From positions 434,001 to 498,000 of the forward strand of contig NZ_AP028070.1 in the NCBI RefSeq assembly GCF_030297175.1: DNA of 64,000 nt, given 5' to 3'. The DNA is from Marinobacter sp. LA51. Its GTDB lineage: Bacteria > Pseudomonadota > Gammaproteobacteria > Pseudomonadales > Oleiphilaceae. The notes below the pieces were generated by a model that saw only the letters and a program-made list of their open reading frames with translations, ran no database searches and had not been told where the DNA came from. Below, piece after piece: positions 16,449-26,423 of this stretch. Within the stretch, counting starts at the first letter, position 1; every line of letters begins with the position of its first letter. The translations under genes and the position numbers were made by a program.

Positions 16449-17759
16449 ATGCGAGTAAGCATATTTGGTTTGGGATACGTGGGAGCCGTTTGTGCAGCCA
16501 GCCTGGCGCGCCGCGGTCATGACGTAATTGGGGTAGATGTATCGCCGGTGAAGATCGATCTGATCAACAGCGGTCGTTCACCCATTGTGGAGCCAGGGCT
16601 GGAAGAGCTGCTGGCGGACGGTGTTCGCTCAGAGCGCATTCGGGGCGTGACCGATGGCGCTGGTGCTGTGCTGGAGTCGGATCTCTCGATGATTTGCGTC
16701 GGCACACCCAGCAAGCCTAATGGCGATCTGGGACTGACCTTTGTTGAGAAGGTTGCACAGGATATCGGCGAGGCCCTGCGTACCAAGTCTTCATGGCACC
16801 TGGTGGTGGTGCGCAGCACAGTGCTGCCGGGAACCGTTCGTGATGTGGTTATTCCCGTGCTGGAAAAGGCATCGGGCAAGCGAGCCGGCGAAGATTTCGG
16901 TGTTTGTGTAAACCCGGAATTCCTGCGCGAGAGCACCGCGATCAAGGATTACGATCAGCCTCCGATGACGGTCATTGGCGAACTGGACGAACGGTCTGGT
17001 GATCTACTGGCGGAGCTGTATGGCGATCTGGACGCGCCGCTGATTCGCAAGCCGATCGAAGTGGCGGAAATGATCAAGTACACCTGCAACGTCTGGCACG
17101 CCACCAAGGTGAGCTTCGCCAACGAGATTGGCAACATCGCCAAGTCCATGGGTGTGGATGGCCGTGATGTTATGGACGTGATGTGCGTCGATAACAAGCT
17201 GAATATCTCCCGTTACTACATGCGCCCGGGTTTTGCCTTTGGTGGCTCCTGCCTGCCGAAAGACGTGCGCGCGCTGACCTACCGCGCCAATCAGATGGAC
17301 GTTCGTAACCCGTTGCTCAGCTCCATCATGAACAGCAACAGCGAGCAGGTGGCCAACGCCTTCAACATCGTGACCGGTTATGGCGCCCGCAAGATCAGCA
17401 TGCTGGGGCTCAGCTTCAAATCCGATACCGATGACCTGCGAGAAAGCCCGTTGGTGGAACTGGCCGAACAGCTGATCGGCAAGGGTTACGACCTCAAGAT
17501 CTTCGACCGAAACGTCGACTACGCCCGTACCCACGGCGCCAACCGGGAATACATCAACCAGAAGATCCCCCATCTCTCCAACCTGATGGACAGTGATTTG
17601 CGCGGTGTCATCGAACACGGCGAGGTGATCGTGTTGGGCAACAACGACGAGCTGTTTGAAACCGTCATTGCCGATGTCCCCGAGGGCAAGCGGGTTGTCG
17701 ATCTGGTCGGTTTCATGAAGACCACCACCAATGAGGTGCTCGAGGGCATCTGCTGGTAA
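16449..17759 (+). CDS. algD: GDP-mannose 6-dehydrogenase AlgD
   Basis: AlgD oxidises GDP-mannose to GDP-mannuronate, the committed step of alginate synthesis. The 436-residue length equals that of P. aeruginosa AlgD. The Rossmann motif GLGYVGAVCAASLARRGH opens the protein, NPEFLRESTAIKDYD and EMIKYTCNVWHA are intact, and the catalytic cysteine falls at Cys268 in FGGSCLPKDVRAL, the same number as in Pseudomonas. The C-terminus ends EGICW as in other AlgD proteins, which separates it from UDP-glucose dehydrogenases. It heads the operon and is followed by a hairpin before alg8. Confidence 0.97.
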   Translation: MRVSIFGLGYVGAVCAASLARRGHDVIGVDVSPVKIDLINSGRSPIVEPGLEELLADGVRSERIRGVTDGAGAVLESDLSMICVGTPSKPNGDLGLTFVEKVAQDIGEALRTKSSWHLVVVRSTVLPGTVRDVVIPVLEKASGKRAGEDFGVCVNPEFLRESTAIKDYDQPPMTVIGELDERSGDLLAELYGDLDAPLIRKPIEVAEMIKYTCNVWHATKVSFANEIGNIAKSMGVDGRDVMDVMCVDNKLNISRYYMRPGFAFGGSCLPKDVRALTYRANQMDVRNPLLSSIMNSNSEQVANAFNIVTGYGARKISMLGLSFKSDTDDLRESPLVELAEQLIGKGYDLKIFDRNVDYARTHGANREYINQKIPHLSNLMDSDLRGVIEHGEVIVLGNNDELFETVIADVPEGKRVVDLVGFMKTTTNEVLEGICW

Positions 17760-17775
17760 TCCCCAGCGTTCAGAG

Positions 17776-17802
17776 CCAGGCCCGCCCCAGTGGGGCGGCC
17801 TG
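17776..17802 (+). other. Intercistronic hairpin between algD and alg8
   Basis: The bases CAGG and CCGCCCC pair with GGGGCGG and CCTG around an AGT loop, giving an 11-bp GC-rich stem with one bulged C. No T-tract follows, so it is more likely an RNA stability or processing element than a full terminator. Confidence 0.75.
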
Positions 17803-17837
17803 ATCGTGCAGTCTGTAGGTATCTGGAGAACCTGATC

Positions 17838-19322
17838 ATGACATGGATGACGGATAACGTTTTCTCTCGCACAGGAGGCTGGCTGCTGTATGTGGCCATT
17901 CTCGGTGCCCTGGCGGTCAGTCTGCCGCGGGAGTTTATCGTGCCGGGCGGAGCTCAATTCATCCTGCTGATCGGCGGGATCGGGCTCTGGCGCTATTCCG
18001 TGGGCATCATTCACTTCGTTCGGGGTATGTACTTCCTGCACGTTGCCTACCCACGGCTACGGGCCAAGGCCAGAAAACTGGGCGAAGAGGCGGCCCCGTC
18101 CCATGTCTATCTGATGGTCACCAGTTTTCGCATTGATGCGGAAACCACCGCCAAGGTCTATGCCTCGATCATTCGCGAGGCCGTCGAGTGCGGCTGGCCC
18201 ACCACCGTGGTGGCGTCAATCGTAGAGCTGTCGGACGAGATGCTGATGCGGGCGATCTGGCGTCGGCTCGATCCGCCCGAACGGGTCCAGCTGCGACTGG
18301 TGCGGATTCCGGGTACTGGCAAGCGTGATGGCCTGGCCTATGGCTTCCGGGCCATATCCCGGGACGTGCCCGATGACGACGCCGTGGTGGCGGTCGTTGA
18401 TGGTGACACGGTGTTGAACCCCGGCGTGGTCCGGGGCACGGCGCCGTACTTCCGGCTGATGCCGAATGTGGGCGCGCTGACCACCAACGAGTTCTGCGAG
18501 GTGCACGGCAGTTACCTGATGTCGGAGTGGCACAAGCTCCGGTTTGCCCAGCGCCACATCAACATGTGCTCGATGGGTCTGGCCCGCCGGGTACTGACCC
18601 TGACCGGACGGATGTCGGTGTTCCGCGCCAGTGTGATCACCCGTCCTGAGTTCATTGGCGACGTGGAATACGACTCGCTCAAGCACTGGCGTCTGGGCCA
18701 ATTCCGGTTCCTGACCGGTGACGATAAATCCAGCTGGTTCAGCATGATGCGTCTGGGTTATGACACCTTTTACGTGCCTGATGCGTCGATCCACACCGTC
18801 GAACACCCGCCGGATCCGAGCTTTATCCGCTCCGCCCGGCAGCTGATGTTCCGCTGGTATGGCAACTCGCTGCGGCAGAACACCCGGGCCACCAAACTGG
18901 GCCCTCGTCGGCTGGGTTGGTTCACCTGGTACGTACTCTGGGATCAGCGCATTTCCATGTGGACCAGCATCCTCGGTCTCACGGCCGCCATCATCGCGTC
19001 GATCAAGTACTCCGGGATCATTCTGGTGGCCTATCTGCTCTGGATCGGTCTGACCCGCCTGGTGTTGACCGCCTTGCTGATGGCCACGGGTCATCCGGTC
19101 GGGCCGGCTTACCCGGTCATCCTCTATTTCAACCAGATCTTCGGGTCACTGATGAAGATCTACGTGTTCTTCCGGCTCGATCGGCAGTCCTGGACCCGTC
19201 AGAAAACCAACAACAGCGGCGATTCCGCCTCGTTTCAGCAAAAGCTGAACCGCTGGTCATCGCGGGTCATGACCTTCTCCGCGGTCAGTGTGTTTCTGGC
19301 GACCGTCATGTTCATCGTCTGA
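17838..19322 (+). CDS. alg8: Alginate polymerase glycosyltransferase Alg8
   Basis: Alg8 is the inner-membrane GT2-family enzyme that links mannuronate from GDP-mannuronate into polymannuronate. Started at the ATG at 17838 (GGAGA upstream) it has 494 residues, like the Pseudomonas protein. Two hydrophobic segments precede the catalytic domain; Asp188 and Asp190 in VDGDT bind the nucleotide, Asp295/Asp296 lie in TGDDKSSW, and QLMFRW is the QxxRW motif. Further membrane helices follow from about residue 375. The open frame extends 48 bases upstream into the hairpin, without support. It works with Alg44. Confidence 0.96.
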   Translation: MTWMTDNVFSRTGGWLLYVAILGALAVSLPREFIVPGGAQFILLIGGIGLWRYSVGIIHFVRGMYFLHVAYPRLRAKARKLGEEAAPSHVYLMVTSFRIDAETTAKVYASIIREAVECGWPTTVVASIVELSDEMLMRAIWRRLDPPERVQLRLVRIPGTGKRDGLAYGFRAISRDVPDDDAVVAVVDGDTVLNPGVVRGTAPYFRLMPNVGALTTNEFCEVHGSYLMSEWHKLRFAQRHINMCSMGLARRVLTLTGRMSVFRASVITRPEFIGDVEYDSLKHWRLGQFRFLTGDDKSSWFSMMRLGYDTFYVPDASIHTVEHPPDPSFIRSARQLMFRWYGNSLRQNTRATKLGPRRLGWFTWYVLWDQRISMWTSILGLTAAIIASIKYSGIILVAYLLWIGLTRLVLTALLMATGHPVGPAYPVILYFNQIFGSLMKIYVFFRLDRQSWTRQKTNNSGDSASFQQKLNRWSSRVMTFSAVSVFLATVMFIV

Positions 19323-19380
19323 TTCGCCAGCATCGGGACGACATGTTTTTAGCGATTTCAAACAAGCAAGGGATTAAACA

Positions 19381-20550
19381 ATGAATACGGCAGCGATAGC
19401 ACCGCAGTTTGTCCACGAATCCGAGGCTCAGCGACAGTTTGCCCGGGTTCGCATGCCGGCCAAGCTGTTCGTCAAGCTCGACGGCACCACGGTGAAATTT
19501 CCCATCGAGGATATGTCCGCCGGCGGCTTCGGCATCAAGCTCGGCAACGAAGGCCTGCGTCGCGGGCAGGTTTATAACGGGCGCCTGGTGTTCCGAATTG
19601 ACGGCTTTGACCTGGCCGTGGATGTGGAATTCGTGCCCAGGAACTTTACCGGTAACGATGGCCGCTGTGGCTGTGAGTTCCAGAATCTGGGCGCCAATGA
19701 AGTCTCGGTTCTGCGCTACCTGATCACCTCGTTCCTGAGCGGCGAGCTGGTTTCCGCCGGTGACGTGCTTAACACCCTGTCCCGTGAAAACTTCACTAAG
19801 GCCCGTAAGGGCAAGGGCAGCCAGGCGCTGGGTTTCTTTGCCAGTGCCCGGGCCATGGTGGTCAGCCTGGTGATGATGACGGTGGGGCTGATTGCAGTGG
19901 CTTTTATCGGCTACCAGCTCTGGCAGATCTACTTCGTGACCACCGCGGAATCGGCCATGGTGGCGTCTGAAAACGTGCCGGTCCGGCTCCCGAAAGACGC
20001 CAAGGTGACCACTCTGGTGGAAGCCGGGGACCAGGTTGAGGCCGGCCAGGCCATCGCCTCCTTTGATGCGCCCATGCTGTCCTACGTAAATGACCTGGTG
20101 GGCAATGGCAATTACACCGTCGAGCAGATTGAGGAACTGTTGGGCCAGAGTGTGCGCGGCACCCTGACCAGCCCCTGTGACTGCAAGGTGCTGAACATGC
20201 TGCCGGCCAAAGACCAGTACATGAGCAAAGGTGAAAAGTTGGCCGTATTGGCGCCCACCGATGCCTCGGCGCACGTGATTGCCCGCTTCAACTTCGAAGA
20301 TGGCGGAGACCTTGAAGAAGGGCAAGCGGTCACTCTTCGCATGTCGGGTGGCGACACCCAGACCGGCCGGATCGAGTCGTTGTTTGTAGATTCGGAAACG
20401 CCGAATCAGCCGGGTAACGCCATCAATGCGTTGATCCAGGCTGACGAAGCCTTGCCGATGCAATCGGTCGGCCGGCCCATTGGTGTCACCGTGGACGTGT
20501 TCCAGATGGCAGCCGTTGACGGTCTGATTGACCGCGTTGCCGAACAGTGA
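19381..20550 (+). CDS. alg44: Alginate copolymerase Alg44 with PilZ c-di-GMP receptor domain
   Basis: Alg44 is the co-polymerase that makes alginate synthesis depend on cyclic di-GMP. The 389 residues match the P. aeruginosa length. The PilZ domain occupies about 15-120, with Arg18 and Arg22 in RQFAR and Asp44-x-Ser46 in DMSAGGF as the nucleotide ligands. One membrane helix lies at about 160-182, followed by a periplasmic HlyD/membrane-fusion-like domain with a biotinyl-lipoyl-like strand set. The intact PilZ residues predict that the dinucleotide still controls the polymerase. It follows alg8 by 58 bp and precedes algK by 14 bp. Confidence 0.96.
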   Translation: MNTAAIAPQFVHESEAQRQFARVRMPAKLFVKLDGTTVKFPIEDMSAGGFGIKLGNEGLRRGQVYNGRLVFRIDGFDLAVDVEFVPRNFTGNDGRCGCEFQNLGANEVSVLRYLITSFLSGELVSAGDVLNTLSRENFTKARKGKGSQALGFFASARAMVVSLVMMTVGLIAVAFIGYQLWQIYFVTTAESAMVASENVPVRLPKDAKVTTLVEAGDQVEAGQAIASFDAPMLSYVNDLVGNGNYTVEQIEELLGQSVRGTLTSPCDCKVLNMLPAKDQYMSKGEKLAVLAPTDASAHVIARFNFEDGGDLEEGQAVTLRMSGGDTQTGRIESLFVDSETPNQPGNAINALIQADEALPMQSVGRPIGVTVDVFQMAAVDGLIDRVAEQ

Positions 20551-20564
20551 GAGAGGGCATGGTG

Positions 20565-21941
20565 ATGGCTCGGAAGCTTGGAGCGCTCAGCCTGCTGCTG
20601 ATTGGCCTGGCCGGTTGCAGCAGCGTGCCGGATATCGAACGGGCTGAAAAGGCCGCTGCCGCCGGCAATGTTGAGGCGGCGCGGGCGCAGCTTGAGGAGT
20701 TGGCCCATTTCGGGATCGTTGATGCCCAGGTCGAGCTGGGTGACTTGTATGCCGAGGAGGACACCCAGACTGGCCTGAAAAAGTCACTGCACTGGTATCG
20801 CAAGGCCTCGGAACAGGGCAGCGACCGGGCCTGGATTCGGCTGGGCAAGATGCTTGCCCGTGAAGGCGAGACCCCAAAGCAGCGGGCGCAAGGTGAGCAT
20901 TACCTCAAGAAAGCTCTGGCCGAAGGCGACGATAGCGCCCTGATGCCATTGGTAGAACTGTACCTGGCGTATCCGAAGGAATTCCCGCAGGCGAATCCCC
21001 GCACCTGGATTGAGCGGGCCCGTTCTGTTGGCGATCCGGCGGGAGATCTGGCCCTGGCGCGTTACTACCTGATGAAAGGCCAGTTGAGCGCCCGGGGTGG
21101 TGAAATCGTGTCCCTGTGTGCCCCCATCGCCCAGAGCCATCCCGAATGTCTGATGATCCTGGGCCAGGTCTATCTCGACCAGGACCGCACTGAAGCGTTT
21201 CAGGTGCTCGTCGAGGAAGCCAAGCAAGACTGGCGCGACGGGAATATTGCCGATCGGGATCTTTATCTTTTTGCCCGCTGGATGTCTGAAGACGATCTGC
21301 CGAACAAGCAGGTGGCCATTGCGGACGATCTCTACCAGATGCTGACACCGGGCTATGTCCCGGCCATGACCGCGCGTGCGCGGCTGATTATGGACAACAC
21401 CTACCTGGCAGATTCCGAGGAAGTAGTGAAGTTGCTGGAGGCTTCACGTGCGGAGGGTGACCTGAAAGCGTCGCTGGTGCTGGCCCGGGTGTACGAGCGA
21501 GGCAGCCTGGTGCCGCTGGATCCGGAGAAGGCCGTGCAGTACGCCATGGAAGCCCGCGACCAATACCCATCGGCCGATTATCTGCTGGGCCGAATCTATA
21601 AGCGCGGGTATCTCGGTGAAGCCGAGCCCGAAAAGGCCCGGGACTATTTGCTTCAGGCGGCCCGGCGTGGTTTCCCGAAAGCGGACTACCTGCTCGCGGA
21701 AATGTTCTGGGAAGGTCGGGGTATCGCGGTGAACAAGCAGTACGCATGGGCTTTTGCGTTGCTGGCCCTGGAAGGCGGTGTTGAGCGTGGCAAGGATCTG
21801 CTTCTGGAAATGGTGCCGGAAATGCCGCGCGTCCTGGAGAAAAACGCCGAAGCGATTGCCAATCGCGAACTGGCTGCCCGGCGCCAACTGGTCGCAGGGC
21901 AGAAAGAACAAGCGCAAATGAATGAAAGCCAAGGGAGTTAG
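20565..21941 (+). CDS. algK: Alginate export lipoprotein AlgK (TPR/Sel1 repeats)
   Basis: AlgK is an outer-membrane lipoprotein with a superhelix of Sel1/TPR-like repeats that scaffolds the periplasmic alginate machinery and helps localise AlgE. The lipobox is LIGLAGC near residue 20. Repeats of the A-x2-LG-x-Y/L type are visible along the chain (for example DAQVELGDLY, RAWIRLGKML and KADYLLAEMFWEGRG). I choose the ATG at 20565, 7 bases after GAGAGGG, giving 458 residues. In-frame starts at 20547 (GTG) and 20559 are placed less well. It ends 6 bp before algE. Confidence 0.93.
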   Translation: MARKLGALSLLLIGLAGCSSVPDIERAEKAAAAGNVEAARAQLEELAHFGIVDAQVELGDLYAEEDTQTGLKKSLHWYRKASEQGSDRAWIRLGKMLAREGETPKQRAQGEHYLKKALAEGDDSALMPLVELYLAYPKEFPQANPRTWIERARSVGDPAGDLALARYYLMKGQLSARGGEIVSLCAPIAQSHPECLMILGQVYLDQDRTEAFQVLVEEAKQDWRDGNIADRDLYLFARWMSEDDLPNKQVAIADDLYQMLTPGYVPAMTARARLIMDNTYLADSEEVVKLLEASRAEGDLKASLVLARVYERGSLVPLDPEKAVQYAMEARDQYPSADYLLGRIYKRGYLGEAEPEKARDYLLQAARRGFPKADYLLAEMFWEGRGIAVNKQYAWAFALLALEGGVERGKDLLLEMVPEMPRVLEKNAEAIANRELAARRQLVAGQKEQAQMNESQGS

Positions 21942-21947
21942 AACAAG

Positions 21948-23369
21948 ATGAACATCAACGAAACGACAGGGCTGCGGCCAATGCTCCTGGTTTTGGGCTG
22001 TGTTGCTGCCATGCCGGCCGCCGCTCAGGACGGCTCAGAGAATACCGATTATCCGCGACTGTTGGATTCGTCCACCAGTGCCAAGGCCAGTGCCATCAGT
22101 GAGGGCGACCGTCGTCTGGGGCTGGGTCCGGGCGACCGGAAATCCAATGAATTGAGTGTGGATGTAAAGCCGGAATGGGTCTGGCAGTTGTCCGAGCACT
22201 GGCGTTCCAAGGTTCGTCTCCAGGGCTTTGCCGCGACCGGCAAGGTGGATGTAAGCGATGAAATCGGCGGCACCGAGACCGACGGTTTTGTCGGCCTTCG
22301 TGAAGTTTGGTTGGATTACAACGGCCTGTCCAGCTATCCGGGCGCTTCTATTCGTTTTGGTCGTGAGCGGCTGAAAGAAAATACCGGTACCTGGTGGGAT
22401 GACGACATCACCCTGGCGCGCTGGATCTTCGACACCACGCTGCTGAAAACCACGGTCGGGATTGCGGACAAGCTGACCGAGGCCCGCACCGACGTGAACG
22501 AAGTACGCAAGCAGGAGCGGGATATTGCACGTTTGTTCGCGTCCACCGAGTGGCAGTGGAAGAAAGATCATTACCTGACCCTGCTGACGACCCACGCCGA
22601 ACGTTATGGCGACGAGAGCGACCTGGGGCCGGACTCTGACAGTGGAGCCCCGGAGCGGGTTACCGAATCTCTGACCTGGGTCGGTGTCCGTGCCGATCAG
22701 GGCTACTTCGATTGGCATTCCCGCAGCCCGGTCCAGTACCTGGCTTCGTTTGGCGCCGTGGCAGGCGAAGACGCACGGCTTACCGAAAACTCGGGTGCCA
22801 CCAATGGCTTTACCCGGGAAGAGCGGGATGTGTCTGGCTGGGCCGCTGATCTGGGTCTGCGTGGCCAGCTGACTGAAAGCCCACGCTGGGTCGTTGGTGC
22901 TCACGGGGCGATTGCCTCCGGTGGTAGCTCGGATGGCGAATCTGACGCCTTCCGCCAGACCCAGCTGGAAAGCAACCGCTCGCGGTTTACCGGCACCCGT
23001 TCCCAGGTGTCGCGGTTTGGTGAGGCGTTCCAGCCTGAATGGAGCAACTTGAAAGTCGCCACGGTGTACACCGCGATTACTGATCGAAACTGGTGGGCGG
23101 CCAACCTGCTGTATCACAAGTACTGGCTGGCTGATGCATCCGGCACCGTGAATTCTGATCTGGTTGAGCCAGGATTTACCGGCGCCAGTGACGATTTGGG
23201 GGAGTCGGTAGACATGGTCCTGGGGTACTACGGCGCCGGCACCGAGGGCAGCTGGACATCCTTTGATGCCCGACTGCGCGCCGGCGTGTTCTTTCCGGGC
23301 CAGGCCTACGGCGAAGACGCTGACGATTCCCGGCACCGGGTTGTCCTCGATCTGACCAAGCGTTTCTAG
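21948..23369 (+). CDS. algE: Alginate outer-membrane export porin AlgE
   Basis: AlgE forms the 18-stranded beta-barrel through which alginate leaves the cell. The 473-residue product has a signal peptide ending near AMPAAAQ, then alternating amphipathic strands with many arginines (SIRFGRERLKENTGTWWDDD), typical of the electropositive alginate channel, and a C-terminal phenylalanine (DLTKRF) as required for barrel assembly. Pseudomonas AlgE is about 490 residues. The ribosome-binding site GGGAG lies at 21934. It lies between algK and algG, as in Pseudomonas. Confidence 0.94.
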   Translation: MNINETTGLRPMLLVLGCVAAMPAAAQDGSENTDYPRLLDSSTSAKASAISEGDRRLGLGPGDRKSNELSVDVKPEWVWQLSEHWRSKVRLQGFAATGKVDVSDEIGGTETDGFVGLREVWLDYNGLSSYPGASIRFGRERLKENTGTWWDDDITLARWIFDTTLLKTTVGIADKLTEARTDVNEVRKQERDIARLFASTEWQWKKDHYLTLLTTHAERYGDESDLGPDSDSGAPERVTESLTWVGVRADQGYFDWHSRSPVQYLASFGAVAGEDARLTENSGATNGFTREERDVSGWAADLGLRGQLTESPRWVVGAHGAIASGGSSDGESDAFRQTQLESNRSRFTGTRSQVSRFGEAFQPEWSNLKVATVYTAITDRNWWAANLLYHKYWLADASGTVNSDLVEPGFTGASDDLGESVDMVLGYYGAGTEGSWTSFDARLRAGVFFPGQAYGEDADDSRHRVVLDLTKRF

Positions 23370-23378
23370 GGAGCGACC

Positions 23379-24971
23379 ATGAGACACCCCCGGTTTGAGA
23401 CATCAAGGATGGGACTGCTGGCGCTGGCCATGGCTGCTGTGGCGGCCTTGCTGCCAGCAGTCGCTGACGCCCGTGCAGATCTCGACCTTGCACCGTCGCA
23501 GTTTGCGCCGTCTGAAACGGCGCCCCAGTACGAGACCGACGACTATGGCATTGAGCAGGTTTCGGCCGAAGCCGTAACCCGGCCGGATCCGGATCTGCCG
23601 GACGTGTCGAAGTACAACGGCGAGGCGGTGGAGCAACGTCTGGCACAGCGCCCGGCGGAGGCGCCGAATGTCACCGTTGAGCGGATTGCCGGGGTGAGCG
23701 CACTGGGGGATTTCGTGGATGAGGGCCGGGCCCGGGAATGGGTGATCCGTCAGTTCTCCCACCCCCAGGCGATTCTGGTCAACAGTGGTAAGGCCACACT
23801 GGACGATGTCTATGAGCAGGTTAGCGATGCCCGCTACATGGAGCGCAATGACGATGGCTCCTACATCATCCGGTTGCCACTGGTGGTGCGTCCGGGTGCA
23901 ACCCTGGAAATCCGGGACCAGACCCTGCGCCTGTCCGAAGAGCGGGGCGCCTTTATTGCCAACGACAGCTTTCTGTTCGTGATCGACAGCACCATTGTTG
24001 GCTGGCGCGAGAAGAGCGGGGCGCCGGCCGTGTTCCAGAAAAAGTCCAATTTCCGGCCGTTCTTTGTCGGCTGGGGCGGTAGCGAGACGTTTGTGCTGGG
24101 CTCGGAGTTCGCCCACCTGGGTTACAACCAGAGTAAGTCCTACGGCTTTTCAATTGCTCAGTACTCCAAGTACGACAACGCCCGGCTCAAGCGCTCCGCG
24201 CCCCACGCCTGGCTGGTGGACTCCAAGTTCCGGGATATCTACTACGGCTTCTATTGCTACGAGGCGGAAGACGTCGCCATCGTCAATAACGTCTATGAAG
24301 ACAACATCGTTTACGGCATTGATCCCCACGATTATTCCAGCAATCTGCTGATTGCCGGCAACGACGTCTACGGGACCAAGGAAAAGCACGGCATCATCAT
24401 TTCCCGCCAGGTGAATGACAGCTGGATCCTGGACAACCACAGCCACGACAACGGCCTTTCGGGCATCGTGCTGGATCGCCAAAGCCGCAACAACGTGGTC
24501 GCCAACAATGTGGTGCACGACAACCAGGGTGACGGCATTGGCCTGTACGAATCGCCGGACAACCTGCTCTGGGGCAACCGCCTGGTGAACAACCTGCGCA
24601 ACGGTATCCGGGTGCGTAACAGCACCGATGTCGGTGTGTACCACAACATTGCTGCGTTAAACGGAACCTTCGGTGTGCTAGGCCAGGTCAAGGACCTGTC
24701 CGCAACCGACCGGGACTTCGAAGAGGATTTCTACCACCAGGCGGTCTCGATGACGGTGGTGGGCGGCAAGCTGGCGGCCAATGCCAGTGGTCCGCTATCC
24801 ACCGACAACCCTCAGTACATCGGGCTTTACGACGTCGACATGCGCTTTCCCCGTTCCGACGTGGGGATCCATTTCGATGGCGTGTTGGGGCGCTACCAGA
24901 CCGAGATCTTCGATGCCCTGCTGAACCAGCAGCGGGCGGTTCGCGTGCAGCCAACCGCCACCACCGACTGA
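23379..24971 (+). CDS. algG: Mannuronan C5-epimerase AlgG
   Basis: AlgG converts mannuronate to guluronate residues in the periplasm while the polymer passes through. The 530-residue protein has a signal peptide (to about residue 32) and a right-handed beta-helix carrying short repeats such as NNVVANNVVHDNQGDGIGLY. The catalytic DPHD motif is at residues 315-318, with His317 the presumed base. Length is close to that of P. aeruginosa AlgG (543). In Pseudomonas algX follows here; in this window algI follows 25 bp later. Confidence 0.96.
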   Translation: MRHPRFETSRMGLLALAMAAVAALLPAVADARADLDLAPSQFAPSETAPQYETDDYGIEQVSAEAVTRPDPDLPDVSKYNGEAVEQRLAQRPAEAPNVTVERIAGVSALGDFVDEGRAREWVIRQFSHPQAILVNSGKATLDDVYEQVSDARYMERNDDGSYIIRLPLVVRPGATLEIRDQTLRLSEERGAFIANDSFLFVIDSTIVGWREKSGAPAVFQKKSNFRPFFVGWGGSETFVLGSEFAHLGYNQSKSYGFSIAQYSKYDNARLKRSAPHAWLVDSKFRDIYYGFYCYEAEDVAIVNNVYEDNIVYGIDPHDYSSNLLIAGNDVYGTKEKHGIIISRQVNDSWILDNHSHDNGLSGIVLDRQSRNNVVANNVVHDNQGDGIGLYESPDNLLWGNRLVNNLRNGIRVRNSTDVGVYHNIAALNGTFGVLGQVKDLSATDRDFEEDFYHQAVSMTVVGGKLAANASGPLSTDNPQYIGLYDVDMRFPRSDVGIHFDGVLGRYQTEIFDALLNQQRAVRVQPTATTD

Positions 24972-24996
24972 TCAGGACGTTTGCCGGAGACTGACC

Positions 24997-26415
24997 ATGG
25001 TTTTTTCATCCAACATTTTTCTGTTCCTGTTTTTACCGGCCCTTCTCGGTCTGTACTACCTGACGCCGTTCCGGCATCGGTCCTGGGTTATTCTGCTGGG
25101 CAGTTACTCGTTCTATGCCTGGTGGCGGGTCGATTTCCTGCTGCTGTTTGTGGCCGTGACCCTGTGGAACTACCTGATCGGTCTGGGCATCCATCGGGCC
25201 GGACTGGGTACTGCCCGGGCCCGCAAGTGGGTGGGTATCGGCGTAGCCGGCAACCTCGCGACACTGGGCTACTTCAAGTACGCCAACTTCGGTGTCGACA
25301 GTCTGAATGAGTTGTTCCTGTCGCTGGGCTACCAGCCGCTGGATCTGGCCCACATCATCCTGCCCATCGGCATTTCGTTCTACATCTTCCAGGCCATTTC
25401 CTACGTGGTGGATGTGTATCGGGGCGACACTGAGCCGACCCGGCGCTTCGTGGATTTTGCCGCCTTTATCGCGTTGTTCCCTCAGCTGATCGCCGGGCCG
25501 GTGCTGCGCTACAAGGACCTGGCGGACCAGTTTACCTATCGCACCCACACCCTCGACAAGTTCGGTGAAGGTGCCGTCCGGTTCATGCAGGGTTTCGTCA
25601 AGAAGGTGTTCATTGCCGATTCCATCGCGCCCCTGGCCGATGGCGCGTTCGCGCTGACTGATCCATCAACAGCGGACGCCTGGCTCGGCATTCTGGCGTA
25701 CACCGCCCAGCTCTATTTCGATTTCTCCGGCTACTCGGATATGGCCATTGGCCTCGGCCTGATGATGGGCTTCCGTTTTCCGGAGAACTTCAACCAGCCC
25801 TACATCAGCCAGAGCATTACCGAGTTCTGGCGGCGCTGGCACATCAGTCTGTCGAGCTGGCTGCGTGATTACCTGTACATCCCGCTGGGCGGGAATCGCA
25901 ACGGCACGGTCAGCACCTACCGCAATTTGTTGCTGACCATGCTGCTGGGCGGCCTTTGGCATGGCGCGAACTGGACCTTCCTGCTGTGGGGTGCGTGGCA
26001 CGGTGGTTTGCTGGCGGTGGAACGGGCCCTGGGTGTCAGTGGCAGTGCCCGACAGTTCCGGGTCAGCCGCTGGGTGATGACCTTCCTGTTCATCATGCTG
26101 GGTTGGGTGACCTTCCGGGCTGCCAGCATTGACGAGGCCTTCGGGTTTTACCAGGCGCTGTTCAGTTTTGATGGCCTGGGCCTCAGTGCCGCCTATATGC
26201 AGGACATCCGGGGGCTGAACCTGGCCATTCTGGTGCTGGCCTATGCGGTGGTACTGATGATGGGCCTGCGTGATCGCCTGCAGTGGTCATTCGATACCGC
26301 CATCCTCGGCCGCCTGCGTGCCGCCCTGCCGGTGGTGCTGGTGCCGGTGTTCCTGCTGACGGTTCTGAAATTGTCGGCGGAAAGCTTTTCACCGTTTCTC
26401 TACTTCCAGTTCTGA
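24997..26415 (+). CDS. algI: Alginate O-acetyltransferase, MBOAT subunit AlgI
   Basis: AlgI is the polytopic inner-membrane MBOAT protein that passes acetyl groups across the membrane for O-acetylation of mannuronate. The 472-residue sequence has about ten hydrophobic helices. The MBOAT signature FWRRWHISLSSWLRDYLYIP holds His282, and LWHGANWTFLLWG holds His322, the same number as the essential Pseudomonas residue. It is shorter at the C-terminus than P. aeruginosa AlgI (520). The stop is 8 bp before algJ. Confidence 0.96.
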   Translation: MVFSSNIFLFLFLPALLGLYYLTPFRHRSWVILLGSYSFYAWWRVDFLLLFVAVTLWNYLIGLGIHRAGLGTARARKWVGIGVAGNLATLGYFKYANFGVDSLNELFLSLGYQPLDLAHIILPIGISFYIFQAISYVVDVYRGDTEPTRRFVDFAAFIALFPQLIAGPVLRYKDLADQFTYRTHTLDKFGEGAVRFMQGFVKKVFIADSIAPLADGAFALTDPSTADAWLGILAYTAQLYFDFSGYSDMAIGLGLMMGFRFPENFNQPYISQSITEFWRRWHISLSSWLRDYLYIPLGGNRNGTVSTYRNLLLTMLLGGLWHGANWTFLLWGAWHGGLLAVERALGVSGSARQFRVSRWVMTFLFIMLGWVTFRAASIDEAFGFYQALFSFDGLGLSAAYMQDIRGLNLAILVLAYAVVLMMGLRDRLQWSFDTAILGRLRAALPVVLVPVFLLTVLKLSAESFSPFLYFQF

Positions 26416-26423
26416 GGGCCGTC

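Noticed and set aside
16449..17759. UDP-glucose 6-dehydrogenase instead of AlgD
   Set aside because: The length, Cys268 position, EGICW end and the following alg8/alg44 genes identify GDP-mannose dehydrogenase.
22035..23387. 450-codon antisense open frame opposite algE
   Set aside because: It covers exactly a gene with a clear signal peptide, barrel pattern and operon position; its own translation is low-complexity and lacks a ribosome-binding site.
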